A DNA stretch of 64,000 bases, taken from contig JAJFZO010000609.1 in assembly GCA_021397835.1 (NCBI GenBank), forward strand, positions 6,078,001 to 6,142,000, in the 5' to 3' direction. Every line of letters starts with the position of its first letter. Within the stretch, counting starts at the first letter, position 1. Of the stretch, positions 30,235-42,800 are shown in pieces. The position numbers were made by a program, and so were the translations under genes. This stretch comes from Moringa oleifera. Lineage: Eukaryota > Streptophyta > Magnoliopsida > Brassicales > Moringaceae. Below the pieces are notes generated by a model. The model searched no databases. It saw only the letters and a program-made list of their open reading frames with translations, and was not told where the DNA came from.

Positions 30235-31389
30235 TCAAACCGAAGCCAGAGACTCAATGTATGGGTAAGCATCAAGCCACCCGAATTGCAAGGAACCCTT
30301 GGTTGGCCCTAAGTCACACAGTTTCTTCAAGCTCTTATGACTTATGTTATACGAAATGATCTTGCCAGGAATGTGCAGCAACAGCGAGGTTTCGTCTTCC
30401 TTCTCTGCACACACAAGAGAAAGTATGGCAAACAGATAGTAATAAATGGAATCCGAAGGATCGAGATATCTCTGCACTGTCTCTGGGTATGCACCGATCA
30501 TGGCTTCCAGGTCCACTTGATACTTAACAAACCAACTCGAGTAGTCTCTCTCCATCTCATAGATTTTGAATTGGGTAGCGCATGGCCCATAGATTTCGAT
30601 AAGATGCAAACCTCTGCGACACCCACCAAAGTATCTGTACTTTTTCTTTCCCCAACTCCCCGATGACGGAAGAGATGGCATTTTTCCGAGCCGCTCTCTC
30701 TCAACATCAAACCGCAGAGAATTCCCGGTGGGACTGATCCAGTGAATTCCGTCATTCCAAAGCTCTCCGCTGTCGAAAACCATATCGAATGGCGCAACAA
30801 ATGGAGATCCACAAACCCTCCATTCGCCGATCTCAGATGAGTATATCTCTATTTCATAATAGTACACTGAGGCTACGTTGTTACGAACACAAATTACTTT
30901 GTAGTGAGGTGACCTACAAGGATCGAAAGCCAAGTTAACGCCGAATATAGCAGTGGAAGGATCACCGATTAGCGATGGCAGCGTCGCGAATCGCTTGGTC
31001 GTGGGATTAAAAACGTAATACTTGCGGATATTGCCGGTGCTGCGTAAACTCGCACAGAGCAAGAGACCGTTGCACGATTGCAGAATCTTAAGGCCAGCGG
31101 GTTCGTGGACGAAATCCAGAGATTTCATAGGAGCCCCAGAGGAACTCCCGTTTAAGGGAAGGAATTCGAATTCCTGTACCGTTTTGCGTAGGAGAAACCC
31201 AGAGATTTCCAAGTTGGGGTTGCGGCGAGCGTGGCGGTTGCAGAATTGTGGGCTGGAGATGTAAGACAACCACCGCTTGGATACGGATTTGAATCTCAGA
31301 AGCGGCTTTACCGGCAACAGTAACAGGATTTCGATCAGAAGATCTTCGTTGCTAGCCACCGTTTCTGCTGCAGAATTCGCACGGGCCAT
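30235..31389 (-). CDS. F-box protein with C-terminal F-box-associated region
   Basis: F-box proteins are the substrate-choosing subunits of SCF (SKP1-cullin-F-box) ubiquitin ligases. This intronless frame of 384 aa starts MARANSAAET. The open frame extends 15 codons further upstream but has no earlier ATG. The F-box lies at about residues 14-55 (NEDLLIEILLLLPVKPLLRF then KSVSKRWLSYISSPQF), the part that binds SKP1. After it comes the variable F-box-associated region: HEPAGLKILQSCNGLLLC near residue 95, then YYVFNPTTKRFATLP and a run ending in LDAYPYIESLASV. The layout matches plant proteins of the At5g07610 type; the substrate cannot be told from sequence. The frame is complete with no sign of damage, and base composition is distinctly less AT-rich than its flanks. 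Confidence 0.9.
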   Translation of the reverse strand: MARANSAAETVASNEDLLIEILLLLPVKPLLRFKSVSKRWLSYISSPQFCNRHARRNPNLEISGFLLRKTVQEFEFLPLNGSSSGAPMKSLDFVHEPAGLKILQSCNGLLLCASLRSTGNIRKYYVFNPTTKRFATLPSLIGDPSTAIFGVNLAFDPCRSPHYKVICVRNNVASVYYYEIEIYSSEIGEWRVCGSPFVAPFDMVFDSGELWNDGIHWISPTGNSLRFDVERERLGKMPSLPSSGSWGKKKYRYFGGCRRGLHLIEIYGPCATQFKIYEMERDYSSWFVKYQVDLEAMIGAYPETVQRYLDPSDSIYYYLFAILSLVCAEKEDETSLLLHIPGKIISYNISHKSLKKLCDLGPTKGSLQFGWLDAYPYIESLASV

Positions 31390-34300
31390 TATTTTCACTT
31401 GGTTCCGACAGAGAGAAGAAACTGATTTTAGCAATTGATAAATTTAAATTTCTAGAATATTCTCAGTGGAAAATCCTGATCACAATTGTATGTTTCTACT
31501 AGGGATCTGATTCTATCCTTGGATATTACATCCATTGTTCTTGTCAATATTTGAAGTGAAATTATTAGATTAATTTTATTTTAAATGAGTTATATCAAAT
31601 AAGATAATTATGTAAACATAATAATTTAATTTCCAAAAAGATATTTTGTGGCTTTGGGTCGAATTTTGACATGACATAATGATAATACTATTGATGATAA
31701 TGTTATGTTGACCTTTTTGTTCATATATAATATTATTGTTTTAATTTTTTAAAGATGTAATTATTTATAATTTTAAAATATATTTATAAAAATATCAATA
31801 AAAATTTCATTATATCACAATAATTTAGCTTAAATTATTTTAAAAACTTAAGATTAAAAAATTTGTAACCCTTCTTCTTTGCTATTGCATATTGTTAAAT
31901 CTTTTATGATAATACATCAAAAAATGATTTGTTTGTTTATGATTTTTTTAGATATAAAAAGATGTAAATTTTTTAAACTTTGAAAAAATACTCTCTCATA
32001 ACTTTTGTTTTAAATTTTAATATATTTTCAAATAAATTATGATTAACAAATGATAATTAAATTAATATATTTAAATATTTAAAATATTTAAATTATGGAT
32101 CTTGTATTAGACTTAAAAGTTTTCATGGATGTAGAAACATTTAAAGTTACCATCACAAAGTATTTTTTAGAAAAAAAATTAGTTAAAAATCATTTTAAAC
32201 TCTTGGTTTTACTCTTTATCTTCAATCAAATTTTGACTTTTAAAATATCTTCAAACAAATCTTAATTTATTAATTTATTTAAATTAAATTTTAATAAAAA
32301 TAATTATAAAACATTAATAATTTATGATTAAAACACTTAAAAATTTATTCAAATAAATTTCAAACTATATTTTGAGTTTATTTTTCAAATTTGAATAATT
32401 TTTTATTAACAAGTTATTTTTTTATAAATTTCTTAAATTAATGATAGTATAATTTCTTTTTAAGATACATATTTAAAAAAATATTAAAATATACCCTAAG
32501 TTACAACTTCAACTATGTTGTTTAAAAAGTGATATAAAGTCATTAATTATTAAAACAAACCTTTAACCTTGATGATATCCAAAAGGAACATTAACTTAAG
32601 GGTAGCATTTCCTTTTTCCCTATTACATCGCCATGTTGATTCCCTCCGATTTATATAAGAAATAAGAGACCATGCCTTAAAAGGTTAACCTGACTCCACC
32701 TTCAAAATCAAAAGGATTTTGAAGATTTTCTTCTCAAATTAGTGGACAGGACTGGGGTTTGTATATTATTCTCTTCTTGTATTATACCTCGATTTATGTA
32801 GTCAAAATGTGACAATTATTCAGCTTTATGGAGAGTGAAGCTTCAACCTTCAACCTCAACCACCATTCATGTGAATTTCAGATTAAATTGCACACTTTCT
32901 AGACTTGTAAGAATCTAGAAAGGAAGTTTTGAAACTATAAATAGGATGGGGTAAATTGTATAAAGGTGATTTTGTTTTCAATTGATCACAAAAATTAATT
33001 AGATGACTGGGTGTCTTGCGTCGAATAACCAAACTTGTAAAATTGGAAATATGAAGGCAATATAGGTGATTCATCTTACTTCATTCTTGAATTTTAATTT
33101 GTTACAATATAAATAATATTTTTTGCAAAAGAATGTGATGTAGCAAATGTAGTATTATATTACTACTAATTACTTGATACTAGTTTGTTTATGCAACTGG
33201 CAATGAACAAGACAAAGGTAATATTGGTAATTTGTTTAGTAGATAATACTAGTATATTTTATAGTTTGATATAGGTAAATAGCAATAAAATCGGGTTTGC
33301 GCTCATTCGAAAAAGAGATAAACCTAAAAAAAAAAAAGATGTTAACCCAAAACTTTATCAATTTATATAAGTAGTAATAAACTAAGCAATTCGTACCAGG
33401 TAAGCTGTGTTAAACTTACAATAAAGTATTGACGTTCTTTTTTTTCGTTTTGATCTCAGTTTCCTTTTTGTCTTTACAGTATATCAAGAGAATAACATAC
33501 AAACATCCAAATCTATTGTGAAAAAGAAAATCAAACCAACCCTATTACCTGGCAGAAAACATAAAGCTTAAAATATTCGAAATTCATATCCTTTAATTCT
33601 CCTAACAAAGAAGAGAAACTTAAATTGAATAGCTCTTAAACAATAATAAAGAATAAGATTGATTTATTCTTTTTTTTTCCTCTTATTAATGAAATAGAGC
33701 TTAAAGTTCAAGCATAATCAAACAAATTTTTCTTCCAATTGAAATGTAATTAAAATCAACACTATCCTACTATAAAACCTCAAAATGATTTATTGCATAT
33801 TTAAGTAACTACTATGTAGTGAAGACATTATGTTTCTAATCGAATCATTCAACTCAAGGATCCAAACAACCAAGAGAAAATGGAAGAATAGAAGATAAAT
33901 TACTGAAGGACTAAAATGTGAAGGTCTAACTAATAGTGACAATAAAAGAATTTTGGAAAGGGTGGATTGACTAAGATTAAAGTTTAGGATCGAGGTTTCC
34001 TTTTTCCTACTAATCAAACAGGAAACAAGAAAGCCATGCCCCACTAGAATAAGGTACTCCTACCGTTCTCAACGAAGTCGAAGTAAAGTGCCACAATCAG
34101 AACTAAATGTGAAAGACACATGTTGAGATCTCTATTGAGAAATAGAGAAAACAGTAAGTTTTCTTGTTTCTAAAAATTTTTAGGAGGACTAAATGATAAC
34201 GGAAGAGAAAAGAAAATCGTGGGTTTCAAAAAGAAAAGATAGGTTTGTTTACAATTTTTTTCATCACCTGTTACATTCAATTTAAAATTTGAGCCCCAAA

Positions 34301-37300
34301 ATTTAAGGGCCTTAGACAATTGCCTTTGGTGTAGAGGGTCGACCTTATCCATATCGACCATAAAAAGTGAGTAATCCAATTTTGAATCCTCGAGTCATGG
34401 GTTTAGAAACATCATTCCATCTCAAATCAAGGATTTTCTTAAGAACAAAGGGAGATCAAGTAAGAAATAGTTGCACGAATAAAAAGTTTGAAGAGGGAAG
34501 CATTTCATGGAAGGTAAGTCTTTAAAAGAGAGCATGTGGATGTTTACTGGTTTTCTTTAAAAAAAAAAAAAAAGGTTTCTAGACAAAGCATTTATCCATT
34601 AAAGAGTTCTATTTTTTGTTGATTTCACTCTTCATATGTAAGAGCTAGTAGGCTCTATTTCTCGCCCATTTCTCCGTCACTTATACTAGTAAGTGAGCTT
34701 TTGCTTCTTTTTGCAAGGGAAATCCCTTTTCAACTTTCTTCCATTGATTTCTTTGAGATCATCCAATTGTTCTTTGCTTGCTTAATAATTACTAATAGTA
34801 TTGTGATTTTCTTTATCCAAAAGTGATTTGAAGAATCTTTCATTCTTCTTAACTAAAAAGGGAAGAATCATATCAATTTTCTTTGGTTCTAAGAGTCAAT
34901 CATCTTTTTTAACCAATAAACATTAGATTTTTATCAAGACCCTATTTGTTTACTGGTTGTTATTTATTATGCTTGAAAATATTACATCAAAGTTTACTTT
35001 TCATTTTGATGAGAATAAATTATAGGATGTCGATCTTTTGTGATTAGTGGCTATCTCATTCACACCATTAAATAAATTTTCAACATATACTTCCCCAAAT
35101 CAATGTGTGTTTTTTGAATCCAAGTAGTTCCATAGCCATATGGTTAATGTAAGTTGTTAAAAATGACTATGGATAAACGAACAACGATTAAAACATTAGT
35201 CTCATGGTTTGATTCTCTCATTCAATTTTTTATGTGTTTTGTTTTACACTTGATTGTATTAGAAATAATCATTTGAAATCATGCAATTGAAAGTTTTAAA
35301 ATGTTAAAAATATGACATACTTGGTTTTAAATCACTAACTTTAGATATTTCAAGTTAAATTAGAGGCTACATGTTTGTAAAACATCATGCATAAATAATT
35401 AGTGTTTATTTTAGACCCTAATTAATAGGAGTTTAAATATAAATTTAAGATCTAGCGAAATATATATTTTATGAACAAAAACAGAGAGATATGACATTTA
35501 TTCTTATATTGTTTTAATATGCGATTATTCTTACTATCAACTATCTATTTATTCACATATTAATTGAATTTTTATAGTGAAATGTGTTTAATGCTTTGTT
35601 CCTTAAAAATGGATTTCCATAATGAAAAATTAAATGTTTAGTGCTATGCCAATCCTAACATCTCTAAAAAAGTTAATTTCTTTAATAAGTGGTGGTTTTA
35701 AGAATTCATTAATGAGATTATCAATAGAAGTGACATATTGAAAAAAATCAATTCAATTTAATTAATAATAAGATCAGTTTTAAATACAAATATTTCAGAA
35801 CTAAGAATAATTCATGATTAGTTTAGTACCTATTTAACGGATGTCGTAAGGGTGGTAATCCTTTCATGTGTAACCAATTTTCAAACTCAAATTTTGTTTT
35901 TATAGAATAACTCAATTTATCTATAGTATTCATCAATTTTTAAAAGATAAATCGTTTTTAAAAGGTTAATCATGCTTTAATAAAGATTAGTGGCTATTTT
36001 CATTTTAGTATTTTCTAAAATTACCCTTTTTGCCAAAAACATTTTTTTCTTATCTAATAATTTTTTTATAAATTATTAAAATATAATAAATATTCAATTG
36101 GATAACAACCAAGGGCATAATCCAACATGTTAATGATATTGATCATAAAAAGGTTTTGCTTCTGAGCTGCTTTGCTCTAATGCTTGTCCTTGCAAATGGT
36201 ATATGTAAATTCAATTATGACTTTAACAATTAAAGACACAAAAAAAAAAAAATTATGATGGTGTGTGTATGTACGGTTTTATTAAGCTAAATTAGATGAG
36301 GATATACCACAAAAAGCAATTCTAAGTTTGAAGTCCTAAAGACTATCCCAACATCATTCTTAATATGCTTTCACAACTAATGGATAATAGCTTCTAAATA
36401 ATGCAAATAATATATTCAGTGTAATTTTTATAAGATATAAAACTGCTCATCAAATAAACAAATGCAATATAAGATAAGAATAAAATACTTATGAAGTAAG
36501 TTAACCACAAATCTAACGTCATGAGTATGTTGAACCACTCTCATTTCATAAAATAGTATGACATATTCATACACTCTTTTGAACAAGTTGTCATCCAATC
36601 TTTGAATCGATGCTTATTTCTTGGCTATATAGCTAATCAGGGTCATGGGTCACATTGAGTCAATTTAACAACAGTATTAACATCGCTTAGAGACTTTGTC
36701 TGTTTCTCAAAGGTCAGCATATGGCAAGCAAAGAAACACTAACCTTTTTTAAGGCTCTTCAATCTTTACTTGTATATTCTACTTTTCCTAGGTCTTGGAT
36801 AACACAACTAAATAGTCTTATGTAGTTGTTGTGTCATCATTATCCAATCTCTAGATAATTATCAAACTAAAGTAGTTTATTTCCATTTTTATTATCTTAC
36901 CATATTTCATCGATTACAAATATAACATGGCAAGGGTTACTTCTATTTTGGTGGTCATGACCATTTTCACCATCACTAAGCAATGATTCTCGATCATTAT
37001 AATCTTTTAGGTCTGATACATGTGTCGATCTCATGTGAAGGTTATCATGATCTTATTTAGTATTGCTCATAAACTTATAAAAGGATGATTTAATCTTATC
37101 CTTAATATCATCTAATTGACACATCATTTTCACACGTGAGTGCTTTTTGGGCTTTGGTTGCTTTGACTCATATCTTTTGCACTAGGGATCACACAAGTAA
37201 TCGATGCAGTTCGAGTATCAAGTTATGCAGCCTCACTTAATAGTGAGTAAAGACCAAATCGACAATTTAGAGCAAAACTAGTGATAATTATGAAAGACGC

Positions 37301-38840
37301 ATTAGGTTGTGTAACCTTCTTCAAGGGTCCTCATTTACGTGGACACGTGATGATTTAATATTTTATTTTAATCATAATATTAAATAACAATAGATAAAAA
37401 ATAAATTGAATTATTCTTTAATTAATTTTAAAATGATATATAATACAATATAATAGTCAAAGTTTACTTATCTCACAATTGTTAAAGAAACTTTAAACTT
37501 GTTTTATTGTAGGTTCATGTTTGTTTGCTACTTTAACATGAGTGAGTTGCCTTTAACATAATTGAATGCACAATAAAACAAACCTCTTACCATAGGTGGT
37601 AGTCTTTCATATATCCAAAACTATAATATATACATAGTTACTTATTTAGAAAAATAAATAAATAAAATTAATCTCAATCATTACTGTTACATTCGTATCT
37701 AAAAAATATTTATCAACCCATGTATATTGCATATATTATTTTTAATCAGTTGTCCATCCTTTTACCACTTAATCATACATTTTTTCCAAAATCACATCAA
37801 ATCTCATTTGTCCTCATACGAGCTTATTGAACAAAGATATATGACCAATAATAGCTAAATGGTATATGTCAATTCTTGTTTTCACATCCTTACATATCTA
37901 TTCACTTTCAATAAAATATAACAAGATCATGTTCATGAAGTCTTAGTAATTTGATGTTAGCAAACTCAAAGATTTTTGCAGAATGTCATTAACAGTGATT
38001 TTTTGAGATTGTAAAAAATACTTTAAAGATAGTTTTGACTTATAAGATGAATTAATTTCAAGGTATATAATTTTTCTCCCATATTAGCTTATAATTCTCA
38101 AAAAGTCAGATTATATCGAACTCCAACATTTATTTCTTATAAAAAAAATCTCATAAAGTTAATATGTTTTTATTGATGTGACACATCAATCTCTTTCAAT
38201 AACATAACATGTATGAAACTAACAAATATTTGAATAGTACTTGACGAATTAAATACCTACCAGAATGAATGAACTTTGATGTCTCTCTTTCATGTCTTTT
38301 TTTAGTGAGATTGATTTTTTTTTTCTAATTTGAGTGACTACCATATGAATATGACTTCACATTAAAGAAAATCTTTTTTAATATTTAAATGCCATATACC
38401 TAAAAATTAAATCAATATTTAATATTTAAATTAAAAACAAATAAATAAATTAAAGTATTTGACACTTTGACATCATTGATAATTTATTATATAATACCAT
38501 AATTATTATTAAAAACTAAAAAAAATTGAAAATGATAGTTCACACATATATGCTTATACAAAAATATATATATATATACATAACATTATAATGAAAGAAA
38601 TAAAAATACATTATTTATCACCATAATATATGGATTAGTATTTTTTTAAAATAACTCATAAATATGATATTTAAAAATTAAGAGATTGTTATATAATTAA
38701 CAAACTAATTTAATAAAAAATAATCACATTAATAATATAGTAATGATGTGTCAGTGACGTGATCATAAATCATCATTCCTAAGCACACCTAATCGATTGA
38801 AGTCTTTGCGACAGCATTGGATCCAACAATCATCTTTTAT
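31390..38840. other. Long AT-rich intergenic region
   Basis: About 7.4 kb with frequent poly-A and poly-T runs and no reading frame that I can tie to a family. The longest minus-strand frames (33790-34044, 84 codons; 34170-34379) have low-complexity or unmatched sequence. The F-box promoter should lie in the first few hundred bases. Old transposon remains are likely but unrecognised, apart from a weak tRNA-like patch near 35130-35220. Confidence 0.6.
35131..35240 (+). repeat. Possible tRNA-derived SINE-like remnant
   Basis: An A-box-like TAGCCATATGGTTAAT (35133-35148) and a B-box-like GGTTTGATTCT (35206-35216) are in the right order for a pol III promoter, with a T-rich stretch after. The spacing is longer than in a tRNA and no cloverleaf is evident, so this is only a suggestion. 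Confidence 0.2.
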
Positions 38841-39130
38841 TGGGCAATGACCACACCTAACTAATTGTCATGTGCCAGCAAAGGTCAAGTCTCCGCCGCG
38901 CGAGGGACGACAAGCAGTGGTCTTCTCTGTTGCGCGAATCGGTTAGGTTTGGTCATCTCTTGCATGATATAGACAATCAACAATGGTCGTTCCTCGTGCA
39001 ATCGAGCGACTGCACGGCCACCACTAGCTGTTTTTCTGGCGCCCATGATGATAACACCTGGCCTAGCTCATACAATCGATTAAATTTGATGGGCTATTGC
39101 TGCATTTGGTTACTAACAAGAAACTTTCTC
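38840..39130. repeat. GC-richer island with degenerate ~70-bp repeats
   Basis: Within an otherwise AT-rich desert this patch holds related units: GACGACAAGCAGTGGTC (38906), GACAATCAACAATGGTC (38971) and GATGATAACACCTGGCC (39047), each followed by a C/T stretch and (A)ATCG. Spacing is about 65-76 bp. An 89-codon frame runs through it, but the repeat structure explains it better than a gene does. Confidence 0.5.
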
Positions 39131-39755
39131 CAAAGATAAAAGAAAAAAAAATGAACATTCTTGTTTAATATTTCTTTATAAATAATTTCTTTCATTAATG
39201 TTTTGATTATTTTATTAAAATTTGATTAAATTGGTGATATAAATTGACAATAAAAAAACTTAAATGAAAAGAAATTGAAGAGGAAAATTTAATAAAGAAC
39301 GGAAAGAAGTTGAGATGAGGATTGACAAATTTATACACAAAGATATTTAAATTATTTTATATAAAAAAATAGATTTATAATACTACGGAAACAATGTCTA
39401 ATTTCGTTTGTTCTGCTTTTCAAAAATCATTAGATTGTATTTTTCCAAAAAAATTAATGGTCTTATTTTCAAAATAATTACTTATAAATTTACAAAATAA
39501 TAAAATTACAAACACCATTCTTCTCTAGATGCAGAGAACTCAATAGAGAAATTGAACTCTTGAAAGAAATTTCATCTTAATTAAATATTTCTAGCTTTAA
39601 ATTGACAACATTTTTTTTTTTAGTCTTCACCTATTTGTTTGAACTTGTCAGAAAATAAAAAAGAAAAGAAGTCATCAAATATTTGGGTTCTACAACTTGG
39701 CAATTTTAAATGTAAATAAACTTCAATTTGAGCATAGATTGAAAAGGGAGAACTC
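39131..39755. other. Upstream region of the ankyrin gene
   Basis: AT-rich; no gene. It presumably includes the promoter of the gene starting at 39828. Confidence 0.5.
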
Positions 39756-39759
39756 AGCC

Positions 39760-39768
39760 TATAAAAAG
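39760..39768 (+). promoter_or_regulatory. TATA box of the ankyrin-repeat gene
   Basis: TATAAAAAG lies 68 bp before the start codon, which puts transcription start near 39790 with a short leader. Strong match to the plant TATA consensus. Confidence 0.6.
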
Positions 39769-39827
39769 ACTGATCCTTACATGTATATATGTCTCCATCT
39801 TAAACACCAAAGAAGGGGCAAGGGTCA

Positions 39828-42800
39828 ATGGCAAGCAGCTCCAAGGTGAAGGAAGATGATGATATTGGTAGCATCCTCTTAGCAGCTCTTCTAAATCAGA
39901 TAGATAAGGCAGGTGGAGCTCCGTCCAGGACGGATACTCTTGCTGAAGAGTTGAAAAGAGATGTTTCTTCTTCTTCGACAGCCTCCGCAAAGCAGTCATC
40001 CCCATGGCAGCTTCTTGATGACAATGCTGCTAGAGACTTGTGTAAGCCACTCTGAAATATATCTTACACATTCAGACATCTCATGTACACATTTGTATTA
40101 CCATATCCCTAAGGCATTTACACACATAATGTTATACATACACATAGAGGCAAACACATGAAGACTCTGCTAAATTTTGTGTACATGCATGGCCATATAG
40201 ACAACACATTCACATGAATACATGCACATACATAGTAATTTTACCATGAGACTTATGATCTCAAGTCCTCAGAACCTGATGATTTTCTGTTTTTTTTTTT
40301 TTTTTTTTTTCTGGAATGATCAACTGTCTAGCAATAGGTTACAAGGACTAGTTTTGATGGGTTTACTTTTTGTTATTTGATGCATTGTTTTATAGGTTTA
40401 AAAACTTATGTTGAGTTTCCTTCTCTTGCTGGACAAGCATGCGTCGGTTTCATTAATAGATTTCATTTTATTTTAACATTGGGTCGGCTGAAGTTTTGAT
40501 TGAGTAAGCAAATTGACCTACTGAGTTAGAAAGAAAATTCACGATGGCAAGCTCTCGTCATCAAGCACAAGTGTTTTATTATATATTTAACCAAAAAAAA
40601 AAAAATCATTTAGAAAGGCTGTGAAAGAAGACATACTTGACTATTATAATGAGATTAATTAATATGAAGTTATTGAATTAGTACCTAAACTAATTTATGC
40701 ATTAACTTGGTATGCAGACTAAAACATAAAAAAGTTGCATTTGAAATTTCATACATGTTGCTTCTAAGTCACATTTCATGTTTCTGTAGGATTCTTTTTA
40801 AATTAATTTCTAGGGCGGTCCGACACACTCAAGAATCTTGAAATCACACTACCAATGAGCCAAATCTCAGGCTTAATAAATTGAAGGTTTTTATCCCGTT
40901 AAAGAAACTATAAATAAAAGTACACAAAGAGAAAGATAGACTTTGAGTGGAGGTGGGACTTAAATCAAATCAATTTTCTATGTTCTTCACAACAATTTTT
41001 CACGAGCATTAAGTTGATCGGTTTTTTAAATGCATATCATTGTTAAACACAAAGGGAACATATCATGAATGCTTACTTTAATATTATTATATATTTTAAT
41101 CTTTATAACATCAATTTTCCCATGCATTTATTTCCATGTGTAAAATTGAGGCAAAAACAAAAAAAAAAAAGTGATTTACTATATTAGTTGGATGAATTGA
41201 CGAGGTGCAAGTGGTAGCAATAATGATATGTATGATTTCTAGACATTATATTAAGCTACCAAGATAACATTTTATCTAGTTTTTGTTGTCGAGATTCATG
41301 ATTACTTCTTGGAGGTTGACACACTTCTCATTAGGATGATTAATTATTTGGTAATATATACTTGCAATATTGGGGATTAGTGGCTTCTTCTTCTTTTTAT
41401 GTCTTTTAGTCGATTAGTTTATATTGAAACCAGTATTTGACATCAAGAGAAAGCTCATGCGCATTTTAATATTTGACGCTATAATTAAGATGATATTAAG
41501 TAGAAGTTGATTCGTATTGGTTGACAAAACAAATTTCGCGTATCCCTTGCATGAAAAATCCTATGATTACAAATATTCTTTTTCGTTAGTGGCCTCAACT
41601 GTAACATACATATGTGCATGCACCAGAATAAACATAAACTTATATGCATACACGTAGGCACACGAAGTAAATATCAATTTCTTTGTTTTGTGTGGAAGAG
41701 ATTTCCGAGAAGGTAATTCTAATGATCATTACTTTTTCGTTAGCTTGTAAATCTTGTTATATCTTTTAGCTTGCTTACTGTCATTCTTTTGGTCAACAAC
41801 ATAAAGACATTGATTTCCTAATCGCATGTGTTGCTCATTCTAAAGTCATGAACATAAATGAGTATCAGCTTAATACCTTTGAGAAAATATAGTAATTTCT
41901 AGTGTAAGCTTTTAGATACAAGGTTTTTTTTTTTTTTGTTTTTTATAAAGTTTGAAATATGATACACATTAGTAAGGGTGAAGGTTTTGTCAAAGGTATT
42001 TTCTCCACTTGCTTTTCTTTTGATAATTAAAGTGGATACGTTACTCATATATTTATGTCATTGTTAATTGATTTACAAGAGGTAGATACGCTCTTATCTT
42101 TGTACACAAATTTTGTTGTATCATAATCAATCCACCATTTATTATTGTCTTCAATAATATAAATCTCAAATATTATAGCCACAAGAGGAACTTGTCTTTT
42201 GTTTATTCATTCAGAAGATGATATATATATATATATATATATATTTGTAATAATCAAGTTTGCCACATGATGACTAGAATCTTTATTCTTCTTGTATTAT
42301 TAATTATTTATTGCATCAATTTTTTTTATGCTTTTAATAATGATGACACTTTTTTTTTTTCGTCATGTGTACCTTAAAAGATTTGAGTGACTTGTTCTTT
42401 AACCTCGTTGATTCATGCCATGTTGATGACATTGATAATAGATATACACAAATTCATAATATCGCTTCATTATTTTTCTAGTGTCAATTATTTTATACTC
42501 AAAGAGTTTAGAGGATAGAAATTTCTTACTTAATGTAGTATTCTCTGACATGTGTTTAGGTTTCAAAGGACCCAATATCTCCTAATTGGCAGTGACTTTT
42601 CATGGTATATATTGATCAAAGAGTGCATCAGATATTGCCTTACAAATATGATCTTTGTGTACATAGTCATCTTATTTCTATTTTTGTTGTGCATCTGAAA
42701 TGAAGTTTCCTCTTTACCTTGAGGTAGTTTAGGTGTGACAATAACATTCAGATTTGCCAAGAGAAAATATAATTCCTTTTGTAAAGGCTTAAAGTTTTTA

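Noticed and set aside
38870..39139. 89-codon + frame
   Set aside because: It follows the ~70-bp repeats; the reading looks like a repeated phrase, with no family match.
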